In this document: piece after piece, positions 33,581 to 41,305 of the stretch | Position numbering within the stretch: position 1 is the stretch's first letter | How the letters are laid out: each line of letters begins with the position of its first letter | DNA from: Acetatifactor sp. | GTDB lineage: Bacteria > Bacillota > Clostridia > Lachnospirales > Lachnospiraceae | Direction: 5' to 3' | Assembly: GCA_016290775.1 (NCBI GenBank) | Contig: JAEEVF010000005.1 | Span: forward strand, 1 to 64,000 | Length of the DNA: 64,000 nt | Notes under the pieces: model-generated | Told to the model about the DNA's origin: nothing | The model's input: the letters and a program-made list of their open reading frames with translations, nothing else | Databases searched by the model: none | Made by a program: the position numbers and the translations under genes

Positions 33581-34570
33581 CTAAGCCCTTGCGGTGTATG
33601 CCGCGAGGGCTTTTTCGTAGAAGGAGCGGACGGCGGCGTGGCTGCGGGCGGGGGCTTCAATGACCGCGTCCTGGCCGAAGCGCTGGAAATAATCCTCAAG
33701 CTGCTGGGCCGGCCAGTTGAAGTAATAAAGGTTTCCCTCCTTGCGCTCCACTTCCGGACGGTTCTTCACGATGACCTGAAACTTCTCGATGCCGCGGTCC
33801 GTAAGGCGCACGCGCGCGGCTACGTTCTTCGACGCGGACTGCGGATTGCGAAGCGCGATCTCCTGCAGCTCGCCGCGGATCTTCTCGTTCTCGGGGAAGG
33901 TCTTCGAAGTCTTGTAAAGCGTCTGGATCCTCGAAATACGGAAGGTCCGAAGAAGCCCACGGTGCGTGTCCGTGCAAAGAAGATAATTACACTGCTCCTC
34001 TTTTGATGCGGCGATGATATATGGCTCGATCTCGAAGAGGAGATTGCGGGCCGAAGCAGACTTGAACGTGACAATGCTATGATCTCGAATGGCCTCGTTC
34101 AGTGTGTCAAAGGTGTCGCGGAAGATGATGCGCTCGCGGCCGGAACGCGCGACGGAAAGATAGGATGCGAAAAGATCCCCCACAAATTGCGAGAGAGACT
34201 TGTCCGCAAGCAGATTGTTCTCGATCGTTCGCATGACGTCCAGCGACCGGCCACTTACCGTGAGCGTGACCGCGCAGGTCGGACTCTTGACGTCGTCATC
34301 TCTTTTCATGTAGATGTTTATGATCTTGTCGGCGATGGCCTCCGCGTCCCGCTTGGAGATCTTCGGGAATTCGCCAAGATCCGCAAGGATCGTGCGCTGC
34401 AGCGCTTCCTTCTTCGCAAGGTACTCGTCGAAATAATTCACCAAAAGCTCTTTCAGGAACGCGTTCAAATTCACGCTCCCGTCTTTCTTAAAGAATTCAA
34501 ACAGCTCCGCGTCGTTCGCAAGGCGCGAGCGCAGATCCTCCGCCACGTAGACCTTATATTTCTCCGTCAT
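33581..34570 (-). CDS. WYL-domain-type transcriptional regulator adjoining the Ro60-RtcB locus
   Basis: 329 aa from ATG 34570 (GAAGGAGGTAGCG). The N-terminal 80 residues resemble a ribbon/helical DNA-binding region (LNAFLKELLVNYFDEYLAKK). Residues about 165-260 carry a WYL-like pattern: FEIEPYIIAASKEEQCNYLL, then CTDTHRGLLRTFRISRIQTL. The C-terminus (VRLTDRGIEKFQVIVKNRPE) resembles the WCX extension. WYL proteins sense ligands, often nucleic-acid fragments, and regulate repair or defence loci. It is divergent from the Ro60 gene, the expected place for its regulator. Confidence 0.75.
   Translation of the reverse strand: MTEKYKVYVAEDLRSRLANDAELFEFFKKDGSVNLNAFLKELLVNYFDEYLAKKEALQRTILADLGEFPKISKRDAEAIADKIINIYMKRDDDVKSPTCAVTLTVSGRSLDVMRTIENNLLADKSLSQFVGDLFASYLSVARSGRERIIFRDTFDTLNEAIRDHSIVTFKSASARNLLFEIEPYIIAASKEEQCNYLLCTDTHRGLLRTFRISRIQTLYKTSKTFPENEKIRGELQEIALRNPQSASKNVAARVRLTDRGIEKFQVIVKNRPEVERKEGNLYYFNWPAQQLEDYFQRFGQDAVIEAPARSHAAVRSFYEKALAAYTARA
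33583..33615. terminator. bidirectional terminator overlapping the WYL-type gene end
   Basis: AAGCCCTTGCGG (33583-33594) pairs with CCGCGAGGGCTT (33601-33612), followed by TTT. On the minus strand the same palindrome encodes the last ten or so residues of the WYL-type protein. Confidence 0.7.
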
Positions 34571-34596
34571 CGCTACCTCCTTCACTTGCTATCTGG

Positions 34597-34664
34597 GGCG
34601 TGCCACTGGGGACGGTTCTTTTTGGCACAAACGTGCCAAAAAGAACCGTCCCCAGTGGCACGCC
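34597..34664. repeat. palindromic repeat, copy 7
   Basis: A 68-bp near-perfect palindrome with arms GGCGTGCCACTGGGGACGG and a short centre ACAAACGT. It lies upstream of the WYL-type gene start. Confidence 0.92.
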
Positions 34665-34859
34665 GCCAACTATTACCCCAGAATGGGGTTACCACTTAAC
34701 ATGAATATATCATAAAAACAAGCAAAATTCAAGCAAAATTGGGGTTGCGAGAAAGCGCAACACTGCTTCTTTACAACCCCGAATTCCTGGCGTATGATGA
34801 GAATCACAAAAGCACACACAGCAAATTCAATCTCACATCCTGTTAAGATGAACAAGAAA

Positions 34860-35022
34860 GTGTCCTGCCAAGGCAGGGGTAACCGGGAAACCGGCACTGA
34901 AAGTGCTTTGTGGGTAAGACACATACAGCAAAACCAAGGGCGGATTAGCTAAGGGGTAAAGCACCTGCCTTCGGGGCAGGGAGTCGCGGGTTCGAATCCC
35001 GTATCCATGGAAAAAGTGTCTT
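34860..35022 (+). ncRNA. candidate bacterial Y RNA with tRNA-like module
   Basis: In the 539-bp gap before the Ro60 gene, 34941-35010 reads as a tRNA: D-arm (GCTAAGGGGTAAAGC), anticodon stem CCTGC-CTTCGGG-GCAGG, T-arm with canonical GGGTTCGAATCCC. The acceptor fails: GGCGGAT faces ATCCATG, leaving positions 1 and 3 mismatched, and no CCA is encoded. AAGACAC (34916-34922) pairs with GTGTCTT (35016-35022) and closes the module. Three hairpins precede it: CCTGCC/GGCAGG, CCGG-GAAA-CCGG and CACT/AGTG. Bacterial YrlA RNAs combine a tRNA mimic with a Ro-binding stem and are encoded beside Ro60. I could not place the Ro-binding helix with certainty. Confidence 0.7.
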
Positions 35023-35039
35023 GTGTAAACCCAAACCTC

Positions 35040-35072
35040 GCGGGCGGCCAGACAATCATGACGGTTGCCCGC
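35040..35072 (+). other. GC-rich hairpin between the tRNA-like RNA and the Ro60 gene
   Basis: GCGGGC (35040-35045) pairs with GCCCGC (35067-35072). No T-run follows. It may be the 3' end of the RNA or a processing site in a Y RNA-Ro60 transcript. Confidence 0.45.
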
Positions 35073-35109
35073 AACTCAAAAATTATGTATTATTTAGGAG
35101 TGAAGAAAA

Positions 35110-36594
35110 ATGTTTCTGGATTTTTTGAAGAATGAAGTGAATATGACAACGACCGAAAACGGTGCCGCAACCTTCCGCACCACGCAGTCTGACTGTCTGG
35201 ACCTGTTCGCAACCATCGGCGCGTTGCGCACGGCAGACGCCGCAGACGTCGTGCAGAGGTTCATCAAGGCCTATGCGGAAGACGCCGACCTTGCGATGAA
35301 GACCCTTTTCTTCGCAAGGGACGTGCGTGGCGGCCTTGGCGAGAGGAGAGTTTTCCGCACGATCCTTGCATATCTTGCAGCAAGCGAGCCGGAGTCCGTT
35401 CGCCGTAACCTGGCATATATCGCCGAATACGGTCGTTACGATGACTTGCTTGCGCTGCTTGGCACGCCTTGCGAGGCGGATATGCTTGCGCTTGTGAAGG
35501 CCCAGCTTGCCCGCGACGTGGAGGCCCTTGCAGCAACCCAGCCCGCATCCGTTTCCTTACTTGCTAAGTGGCTGCCTTCGGTCAACGCAAGCAACCGTGA
35601 AGCCTCAGCAAACGCGCGGAAGATCGCGCGCGCCCTGGGCATGACCGATGCACAGTACCGCAAGACATTGTCTGCACTGCGAGCGCATATAAAGATCATA
35701 GAGAATCACCTTCGCGAGAAGGACTTTACCTTCGACTACACAAAGCAGCCCTCGAAGGCGCTTTACAAGTACCGCCAGGCGTTCCTTCGCAGTGACGCCG
35801 AGCGCTACCAGGCCTTTCTTGCAAAGGCGGAGAGCGACCCGACCGTGCTGCACGCCGGCACCCTGACGCCTTACGACGTCATCGCCCCCGTAATCACGCG
35901 CATCGAGAATCGCGAGGCCTTTTCCGAGGCGGAGCGCCATTCCATGAACGTGACCTGGAAGTCCCTCGAGGACTTTGCGGGCGCGGAAAATGCCCTTGCC
36001 GTCGTTGACGGTTCCGGTTCCATGTACTGGGGCGGCCAGGGCTATATGCCCGCCGCCGTTGCGCAGTCCTTGGGCATTTACTTCGCAGAGCACAACCGCG
36101 GCGCATTCCGTGGCCACTTTATCACGTTTTCAAGGAACCCTCAGCTCGTTGAGGTGAAGGGCCGCGACATCGTGGAGAAGGTGCGCTACTGCATGAGCTT
36201 CAACGAGTGCGCGAACACCGATCTTGCAAAGACGTTCGAGCTGCTGCTGAAGGTGGCAGTCCGCAACAACCTGCGTCAGCAGGATATGCCTTCGAAGCTT
36301 TACGTCATCTCCGACATGGAGTTTGACACTTGCGCGCAAGGCGCAGAGATCACCAACTTTGAGCATGCGAAGGCGGAATATGCGCGCTTCGGTTATCAGC
36401 TTCCGCAGATCGTTTTCTGGAACGTGGCAAGCCGCCACAGGCAGCAGCCCGTGACCAAGAACGAGCAAGGCGTGGCGCTGGTTTCCGGCTGCAGCCCGCA
36501 GATCTTTTCCATGCTTTCGCAGAACCAGCTTGACCCTTACAGCTACATGCTGTCAATCCTTTCTTCCGACCGCTACGCCTGCATCGCAGCATAG
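35110..36594 (+). CDS. TROVE-domain (Ro60/Rsr-type) RNA-binding protein with vWA domain
   Basis: 494 aa, TTAGGAGTGAAG ribosome site. Residues about 1-280 are alpha-helical HEAT-like TROVE sequence (TTENGAATFRTTQSDCLDLF; LFFARDVRGGLGERRVFRTI; IAEYGRYDDLLALLG). Residues about 295-490 form a von Willebrand A domain with the MIDAS motif VVDGSGSMYW and VISDMEFDTC. Ro60 is a ring that holds misfolded RNA ends and binds Y RNA. Database naming for this clade also uses DUF2828. The candidate Y RNA lies just upstream, and RtcB 35 bp downstream. Confidence 0.85.
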   Translation: MFLDFLKNEVNMTTTENGAATFRTTQSDCLDLFATIGALRTADAADVVQRFIKAYAEDADLAMKTLFFARDVRGGLGERRVFRTILAYLAASEPESVRRNLAYIAEYGRYDDLLALLGTPCEADMLALVKAQLARDVEALAATQPASVSLLAKWLPSVNASNREASANARKIARALGMTDAQYRKTLSALRAHIKIIENHLREKDFTFDYTKQPSKALYKYRQAFLRSDAERYQAFLAKAESDPTVLHAGTLTPYDVIAPVITRIENREAFSEAERHSMNVTWKSLEDFAGAENALAVVDGSGSMYWGGQGYMPAAVAQSLGIYFAEHNRGAFRGHFITFSRNPQLVEVKGRDIVEKVRYCMSFNECANTDLAKTFELLLKVAVRNNLRQQDMPSKLYVISDMEFDTCAQGAEITNFEHAKAEYARFGYQLPQIVFWNVASRHRQQPVTKNEQGVALVSGCSPQIFSMLSQNQLDPYSYMLSILSSDRYACIAA

Positions 36595-36629
36595 CGGCCG
36601 GGCGCTCTGCAAAAAAGGAAGTGAATACA

Positions 36630-37838
36630 ATGTTTGAGATCAAAGGAAAAATAAATACTGCGCTGTGCTACGCGACGGTGGTGGAAGATGAGGCGATCGA
36701 GCAGATCCGCAGAATGTGCGACTACGACTTCACGGAAGGCTCAAAGATCCGCATCATGCCCGACGTGCACGCCGGAAAAGGCAGCACCATCGGCACCACC
36801 ATGACCGTGTGCGGCAAGGCCGTTCCCAACGTCGTAGGCGTTGACATCGGCTGCGGAATGTACACCGTAAACCTCGGCAAAGCAAGCATAGACCTCGAGA
36901 AGTTCGACGCGGCCGCCCATTATATACCTTCGGGGATGAACGTGTGGGAGGGGCGTCAGGAGAAGTTCGACCTGACCGGCCTTCGTTGCTATCGCGAGCT
37001 CAAGGACACCAAGCGCCTCGAGCGCTCCCTCGGTACCCTCGGCGGCGGCAACCACTTCATCGAGATCGACCGCGCGGAGGACGGCACGAACTATCTCGTG
37101 ATCCACTCCGGAAGCCGCAACCTCGGCAAGCAGGTGGCTGAGCACTACCAGACTCTTGCAATCAACCTGAGCCGCGGCTACGGCGACTACCTCGCGCAGC
37201 GCGACGAGATCATCCGCACCTACAAGGAGCAAGGCCGCAAGAGCGAGATCCAGCAAGCTCTCAAGGACCTTCATTGGAAAGTATATCAGTCCGAAACGCC
37301 CATTCCCGAGGATCTTTGCTACCTTTCGGGTGCATACCTTGAGGACTATCTGCACGACGTGGAGATTTGCCAGCAGTTTGCGCGCAGAAGCCGCGAGAAG
37401 ATGGCAGAGGTGCTCATGGAGCGCTCCGGGGCAGTGGGTGGCGAGGCATTCCACACCATTCACAATTATATAGACACGAACGAGATGATCTTGCGTAAGG
37501 GCGCCATCGCGGCGCACAAGGGCGAGAAGGTTCTCATCCCCATCAATATGCGTGACGGGAGCGTGCTTGCGATTGGCAAGGGCAATCTCGAGTGGAACTT
37601 TTCCGCGCCTCACGGCGCAGGCCGCGTGATGAGCCGCACCAAGGCAAAGAATACCCTCTCCATGGAAGAGTACCAAGAAACCATGAAGGGCATCTACACC
37701 ACCTCGGTGAACGAGCACACCCTCGATGAGGCCCCCATGGCCTACAAGTCCCTCGCGGACATCATCGACGTCATCCGCGACTCCGTCGACGTCATCGACG
37801 TCATGAAACCCATCTACAACTTCAAGGCCTCCGACTAA
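36630..37838 (+). CDS. rtcB: RtcB-family RNA ligase
   Basis: 402 aa from ATG 36630 (AAAAGGAAG); a GTG at 36621 is less likely. RtcB joins 2',3'-cyclic-phosphate or 3'-phosphate RNA ends to 5'-OH ends using GTP and Mn. Key motifs are present: MPDVHAGKGSTIGTT, VVGVDIGCGMYTV, GTLGGGNHFIEI, HSGSRNLGKQV, and SAPHGAGRVMSR with the His that is guanylylated. With Ro60 and a WYL-type regulator this is a recognised RNA-repair neighbourhood. Confidence 0.93.
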   Translation: MFEIKGKINTALCYATVVEDEAIEQIRRMCDYDFTEGSKIRIMPDVHAGKGSTIGTTMTVCGKAVPNVVGVDIGCGMYTVNLGKASIDLEKFDAAAHYIPSGMNVWEGRQEKFDLTGLRCYRELKDTKRLERSLGTLGGGNHFIEIDRAEDGTNYLVIHSGSRNLGKQVAEHYQTLAINLSRGYGDYLAQRDEIIRTYKEQGRKSEIQQALKDLHWKVYQSETPIPEDLCYLSGAYLEDYLHDVEICQQFARRSREKMAEVLMERSGAVGGEAFHTIHNYIDTNEMILRKGAIAAHKGEKVLIPINMRDGSVLAIGKGNLEWNFSAPHGAGRVMSRTKAKNTLSMEEYQETMKGIYTTSVNEHTLDEAPMAYKSLADIIDVIRDSVDVIDVMKPIYNFKASD

Positions 37839-37855
37839 CGCCGGAGGTCTTTTTT
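37828..37855 (+). terminator. terminator of the Ro60-RtcB operon
   Basis: CCTCCG (37828-37833) pairs with CGGAGG (37842-37847), then TCTTTTTT. The 5' arm lies in the last rtcB codons. Confidence 0.85.
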
Positions 37856-37870
37856 AGTGCGTGACCTTCT

Positions 37871-37930
37871 GCCACTGGGGACGGTTCTTTTTGGCATGTT
37901 TGTGCCAAAAAGAACCGTCCCCAGTGGCAC
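37871..37930. repeat. palindromic repeat, copy 8
   Basis: GCCACTGGGGACGG plus TTCTTTTTGGCA, short centre, and the reverse complement. It is the last copy in the window. Confidence 0.9.
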
Positions 37931-38081
37931 GCTATTGACACATTTTCCCTTTGGTAATATCGTAGTAATTAGGGGTTTCGTACCGCTTGGTGCGTGGGTG
38001 TGTACCGCTTGGTTTCGCACCTATTGCAAGGGCCAAAACGGCAGGTTATGATGTGACCATAAACCGAGAGGAGGTTACGTC

Positions 38082-38720
38082 ATGAACAAGAAAAACGAAA
38101 TCAAAAACACAACAGCTATGCAAACCGCAACCGCTGCGCAGGTAACGAACGACACGACAAAAGTGACGAGCAACACCCCGCGCATCGCGGCCCTGAATGA
38201 GCTGAAGAAGGAGGCCGGCGTTCTTCAAATGAACGGTCTGCCGTATATGCTTGCGTCCCTGGTCATCTGGCTCTTGATCCTGCTTTGGCAGTTTGTGATC
38301 AAGAACGTAGTGATCCAAAACTGGCTGACCTTTTTCAGCACCCCGATCCTGATGCCCGTCGCCTGCCTTGTATCCAAGCCGCTGGGCGCAGACATCTTCA
38401 AGAAAACTGACAATCCTGTCAGCAAACTGGCATTTCTTTGCACCATGAACCAGATGCTGTACATCCTGATTGTCATGTGGGCTTTCTCGGGAAGCCCGAA
38501 GGCAATGGTCATGCTGTTCGCGTGCATCTTTGGCGCGCACCTGCTGCCATTCGCCTGGACCTACAATTGCAAGTCCTACATGGTATGCTCCATCGTGGAA
38601 GCGATCGGCTCGATCTTCATCGGGTCATTCCTAGGAAATAAGATCCTCATCCCGTTTATGCTTGCGCTGCAGATCATTCTCTGCATCTCGCTGTGGCGCG
38701 GGATCAAGAAGTCAGAGTAA
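38082..38720 (+). CDS. DUF7010-like membrane protein
   Basis: 212 aa, GAGAGGAGG ribosome site. After a 50-residue Asn/Thr-rich polar N-terminus come six hydrophobic helices; MNGLPYMLASLVIWLLILLW, FLCTMNQMLYILIVMWAF and FGAHLLPFAWTYNCKSYMV are as in DUF7010 proteins of Firmicutes. Function unknown. An extended -10-like GGTAATAT lies at about 37956, but I cannot define a full promoter. Confidence 0.72.
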   Translation: MNKKNEIKNTTAMQTATAAQVTNDTTKVTSNTPRIAALNELKKEAGVLQMNGLPYMLASLVIWLLILLWQFVIKNVVIQNWLTFFSTPILMPVACLVSKPLGADIFKKTDNPVSKLAFLCTMNQMLYILIVMWAFSGSPKAMVMLFACIFGAHLLPFAWTYNCKSYMVCSIVEAIGSIFIGSFLGNKILIPFMLALQIILCISLWRGIKKSE

Positions 38721-38790
38721 TCCGCCCGCCAGGCCCGTGCAAGCGGAACCGCAAGCCCTGCCGTGAGGATCAGAAAGGCAGAATCCAAAA

Positions 38791-39228
38791 TTGAGAGTTG
38801 AGATCAGGCAAGACACCACAGAACCCACATATGTTGAGATCCACTGCAAGGACGTCACGGACGAGGTGACGCGCCTCGAGCGCCATGTAAAGCGCTATCA
38901 GGCCGCCCTCACCGCGACGGAAGGTGACACGACCTATAACGTCGCCCTCGACGCGATCCTATATGCCGAATCCGTCGACAAAAAAACCTTCCTCTACACG
39001 GAGGGCAAGGTGCTCTTGACGGACAAGCGCCTCTACGAGCTTGAAGAAATGCTGGACAAGCGCGATTTCTTCCGCTGCTCGAAGAGCACGATCCTCAACT
39101 TGAACAAGGTGGTGAAACTCAAGCCCGAACTCACCCGGAATATCATGGCGACGCTGACGAACGGCGAAACGATCGTCGTCTCGCGCCGCTACGCCACGGA
39201 ACTAAAGAGTTTAATCGGAATTAAGTGA
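38791..39228 (+). CDS. LytTR-domain DNA-binding regulator
   Basis: 145 aa, starting at TTG 38791 (AGAAAGG upstream, spacing long). It is parallel to the regulator at 27.9-28.3 kb: VEIHCKDVTDEVTRLERHVK, DAILYAESVDKKTFLYTEGK, YELEEMLDKRDFFRCSKST. It precedes DUF3021 by 22 bp, so this is the second LytTR-DUF3021 pair, in the opposite orientation to the first. Confidence 0.9.
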   Translation: MRVEIRQDTTEPTYVEIHCKDVTDEVTRLERHVKRYQAALTATEGDTTYNVALDAILYAESVDKKTFLYTEGKVLLTDKRLYELEEMLDKRDFFRCSKSTILNLNKVVKLKPELTRNIMATLTNGETIVVSRRYATELKSLIGIK

Positions 39229-39250
39229 TATAAAGAATCGAGGTACGCCC

Positions 39251-39679
39251 ATGAAAGATTTCCTGAAATATACTCGCGACGCCCTGTGTTATCTCTTCGC
39301 CTGGCTTGTGATCTGCGTAATGCTCACGAGCCTTATCAGCGGCAAAACCACGTTGGAATTTAGCTTCCTCTGGAAGCTCCTTGCCTTCTGCATCTGGGGC
39401 GCAGTCACCTTCACGTTCTGCTTCCTGACCAAGCGCATGCAGCGCCGCGGCTTCCTGTTTTCGCTGACCTGCTTTTACGTCCTGTTCATCCCCGTCGAAG
39501 TTATATTCTTCTATGTGACCGGCATCTTCGAAGAGGTCGGCAACGCGGCCATCTGGACGATTTTTTTTGTAATCATCGCGGCCCTCTACCTGGCCTCCGC
39601 ACTCATCGATTTCTTCATCATGCGCAAGCGCGCGAAAGACTACACCAAACGCCTCGAAGAATACCGCATCGCCCGTTGA
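39251..39679 (+). CDS. DUF3021 membrane protein
   Basis: 142 aa. Four hydrophobic helices (CYLFAWLVICVMLTSLIS; LWKLLAFCIWGAVTFTFCFL; FSLTCFYVLFIPVEVIFFYV; WTIFFVIIAALYLASALIDF) and a basic C-terminus. Family assignment is from topology, length and the LytTR neighbour. It probably restrains or signals to the LytTR protein at the membrane. Confidence 0.85.
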   Translation: MKDFLKYTRDALCYLFAWLVICVMLTSLISGKTTLEFSFLWKLLAFCIWGAVTFTFCFLTKRMQRRGFLFSLTCFYVLFIPVEVIFFYVTGIFEEVGNAAIWTIFFVIIAALYLASALIDFFIMRKRAKDYTKRLEEYRIAR

Positions 39680-39686
39680 CGAAATT

Positions 39687-39741
39687 ACTAATATATTGGT
39701 AAAATATTGACATATTGGCCTAAAATTGCTAAAATATTAGT
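39687..39741 (+). promoter_or_regulatory. hipBA promoter with flanking inverted operators
   Basis: TTGACA (39707-39712), 17 bp, TAAAAT (39730-39735). ACTAATAT (39687-39694) and ATATTAGT (39734-39741) form an inverted pair flanking the promoter, the second covering the -10. GGTAAAATATTGAC and GCTAAAATATTAGT are also direct repeats. This suits HipB autorepression. Confidence 0.8.
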
Positions 39742-39760
39742 AGTAACAGGGGGCGATGGC

Positions 39761-40045
39761 ATGGAAAATTATGATCAGTTTTTATATGCACCATCCGATG
39801 TCGCAAAAGAGTTGGCGCAGCGCTTGAAAAGGATACGAAAACGGAAAAAGATCACTCAAAAACAGCTCGCGGCGCGTTGCAACGTAAGCTATGCGTCCCT
39901 CTGCAGATTTGAACAAACCGGACTTATATCCCTTGAAGCATTCATAAAAATGACCATGGAGCTTGGAGTGATAAGCGAAGTAAGGGATCTGTTCACCCGC
40001 CCCGTTTACGCAAGCATAGAGGAGGTAGTAAATGACTCGCGCTAG
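39761..40045 (+). CDS. hipB: HipB-like XRE antitoxin/regulator
   Basis: 94 aa from ATG 39761 (AGGGGGCGATGG). The helix-turn-helix RLKRIRKRKKITQKQLAARC, then NVSYASLCRFEQTG, spans residues about 18-60. It overlaps hipA by 14 bp. HipB normally binds operator DNA and neutralises HipA. Confidence 0.9.
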   Translation: MENYDQFLYAPSDVAKELAQRLKRIRKRKKITQKQLAARCNVSYASLCRFEQTGLISLEAFIKMTMELGVISEVRDLFTRPVYASIEEVVNDSR

Positions 40046-41159
40046 AAGACTAGAAGTGCATTGCCACGGCGAATTGGTCGGTTTTCTTGCGGAAACGCCT
40101 GATCACATGATTGCATTTCAGTATGCGGACACATGGATCGAGAATGGTTTTTCAATCAGTCCATTATCCCTCCCGCTTGATGGCGGCGTTTTTGTTCCTC
40201 CCGAAAAATGTCGCGATCGGTTCGGCGGCCTCTTTGGCGTATTCGCGGACAGCCTTCCGGACAGCTGGGGGCAGCTTTTGCTGGATCGTCATCTTGCTTC
40301 CATGGGGCTTGACAGGGGCACCGTATCGACACTTGACAGACTGGCGTTCGTTGGCAGAAATGGCTGGGGAGCGCTGGAATATCATCCCGCAAACGAAACG
40401 GATTTCCGCATGGATGCAGCTGGGCTGGACTATGACCTAATTGCGAAAGAATGCGAAAAAGTCTTATCCTCAAAGACTTCCGACCAACTGGACATACTCT
40501 ATCAATTGGGTGGATCCAGCGGCGGCACGAGGCCCAAGATACTCCTGCGCGAAAATGGCAAGGACTGGATCATCAAGTTTCCCGCAAACAGGGATCCCGC
40601 GATCAGCGGCAAGAGGGAATATGATTATTCCTTGTGCGCCAAGGAATGTGGGATTTTCATGACCGAGACCGCATTGGTAGCTTCAAACACCTGTGAAGGA
40701 TATTTTAAGACCGAAAGGTTTGACCGCAAGGATAGCGAAAAGATATTCTGTATTACGTTTGCAGGTCTTCTTGAAGCAGATTTTCGCGCTCCGTCGTGTG
40801 ACTATGAGACTTACCTAAAGCTTGTCCGCATGCTCACAAAAGACAATGCGCAGGACAAGGAGCAGATGTATCGCGTCATGTGCTTTAACTGCCTTACGCA
40901 CAACCGAGACGACCACACGAAAAACTTCTCCTTCCTGTACACAAACGACAAGGGCTGGAGGCTGGCGCCCGCATATGACTTGACATATAGTGATACCTAT
41001 TGGGGAGAACAGACGACTTCGGTAAACGGTAAAGGAAGCAACATTTCAGACCACGACCTCATAAAAACAGGCACCGATGCAGGATTGCCCAAGGACTTCT
41101 GCGTAAACTGCTTAGAAGAGATCAAAGAAAAAACGGCAGTTCTCGGGGAGTACTTTTAG
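40032..41159 (+). CDS. hipA: HipA-like serine/threonine kinase toxin
   Basis: 375 aa. The HipA N-domain (LSLPLDGGVFVPPEKCRDRF; FADSLPDSWGQLLLDRHL) is followed by the kinase core: LGGSSGGTRPKILL, catalytic HNRDDHTKNFSFL near residues 290-300, and APAYDLTYSD as the metal-binding segment. HipA kinases phosphorylate aminoacyl-tRNA synthetases and cause persistence. At 375 aa it is slightly shorter than E. coli HipA but keeps both active-site motifs. Confidence 0.92.
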   Translation: MTRARRLEVHCHGELVGFLAETPDHMIAFQYADTWIENGFSISPLSLPLDGGVFVPPEKCRDRFGGLFGVFADSLPDSWGQLLLDRHLASMGLDRGTVSTLDRLAFVGRNGWGALEYHPANETDFRMDAAGLDYDLIAKECEKVLSSKTSDQLDILYQLGGSSGGTRPKILLRENGKDWIIKFPANRDPAISGKREYDYSLCAKECGIFMTETALVASNTCEGYFKTERFDRKDSEKIFCITFAGLLEADFRAPSCDYETYLKLVRMLTKDNAQDKEQMYRVMCFNCLTHNRDDHTKNFSFLYTNDKGWRLAPAYDLTYSDTYWGEQTTSVNGKGSNISDHDLIKTGTDAGLPKDFCVNCLEEIKEKTAVLGEYF

Positions 41160-41183
41160 GAGAAAAACTTTATAAAAGGACAT

Positions 41184-41236
41184 AAAAAAGATACGTTTTT
41201 GTGGTAATATCGTATTATCGAGAACGTATCTTTTTT
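41184..41236. terminator. bidirectional terminator after hipA enclosing a promoter
   Basis: AAAAAAGATACGTT (41184-41197) and AACGTATCTTTTTT (41223-41236) are exact complements. The 25-base loop holds the -10 region of the next promoter, so the terminator and promoter share DNA. Confidence 0.7.
41197..41225 (+). promoter_or_regulatory. promoter module of the two-component system
   Basis: TTTTGTGGTAATATC then GTATTATCG and AGAAC. TG-G-TAATAT is an extended -10. The same module recurs at 44253-44281 ahead of the peptide array, with two mismatches over 29 bases. Confidence 0.6.
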
Positions 41237-41305
41237 TGATGGGCGCGCCGCACCGCAGAAAACCGGCCAAGCGCGTGCCACACACATACAGAGGGGGACA
41301 AAGCA

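Noticed and set aside
34741..34780. GGGGTTG/CAACCCC inverted repeat as part of the Y RNA
   Set aside because: It is 80 bases upstream of the structured region and has no supporting promoter; it may be an operator, but I cannot assign it.
34941..35010. Ordinary tRNA gene (anticodon would be TCG, Arg)
   Set aside because: The acceptor stem has two mismatches and a wobble in its outer three pairs and no CCA is encoded, while the setting before Ro60 favours a tRNA mimic. I keep it as an alternative to be tested.
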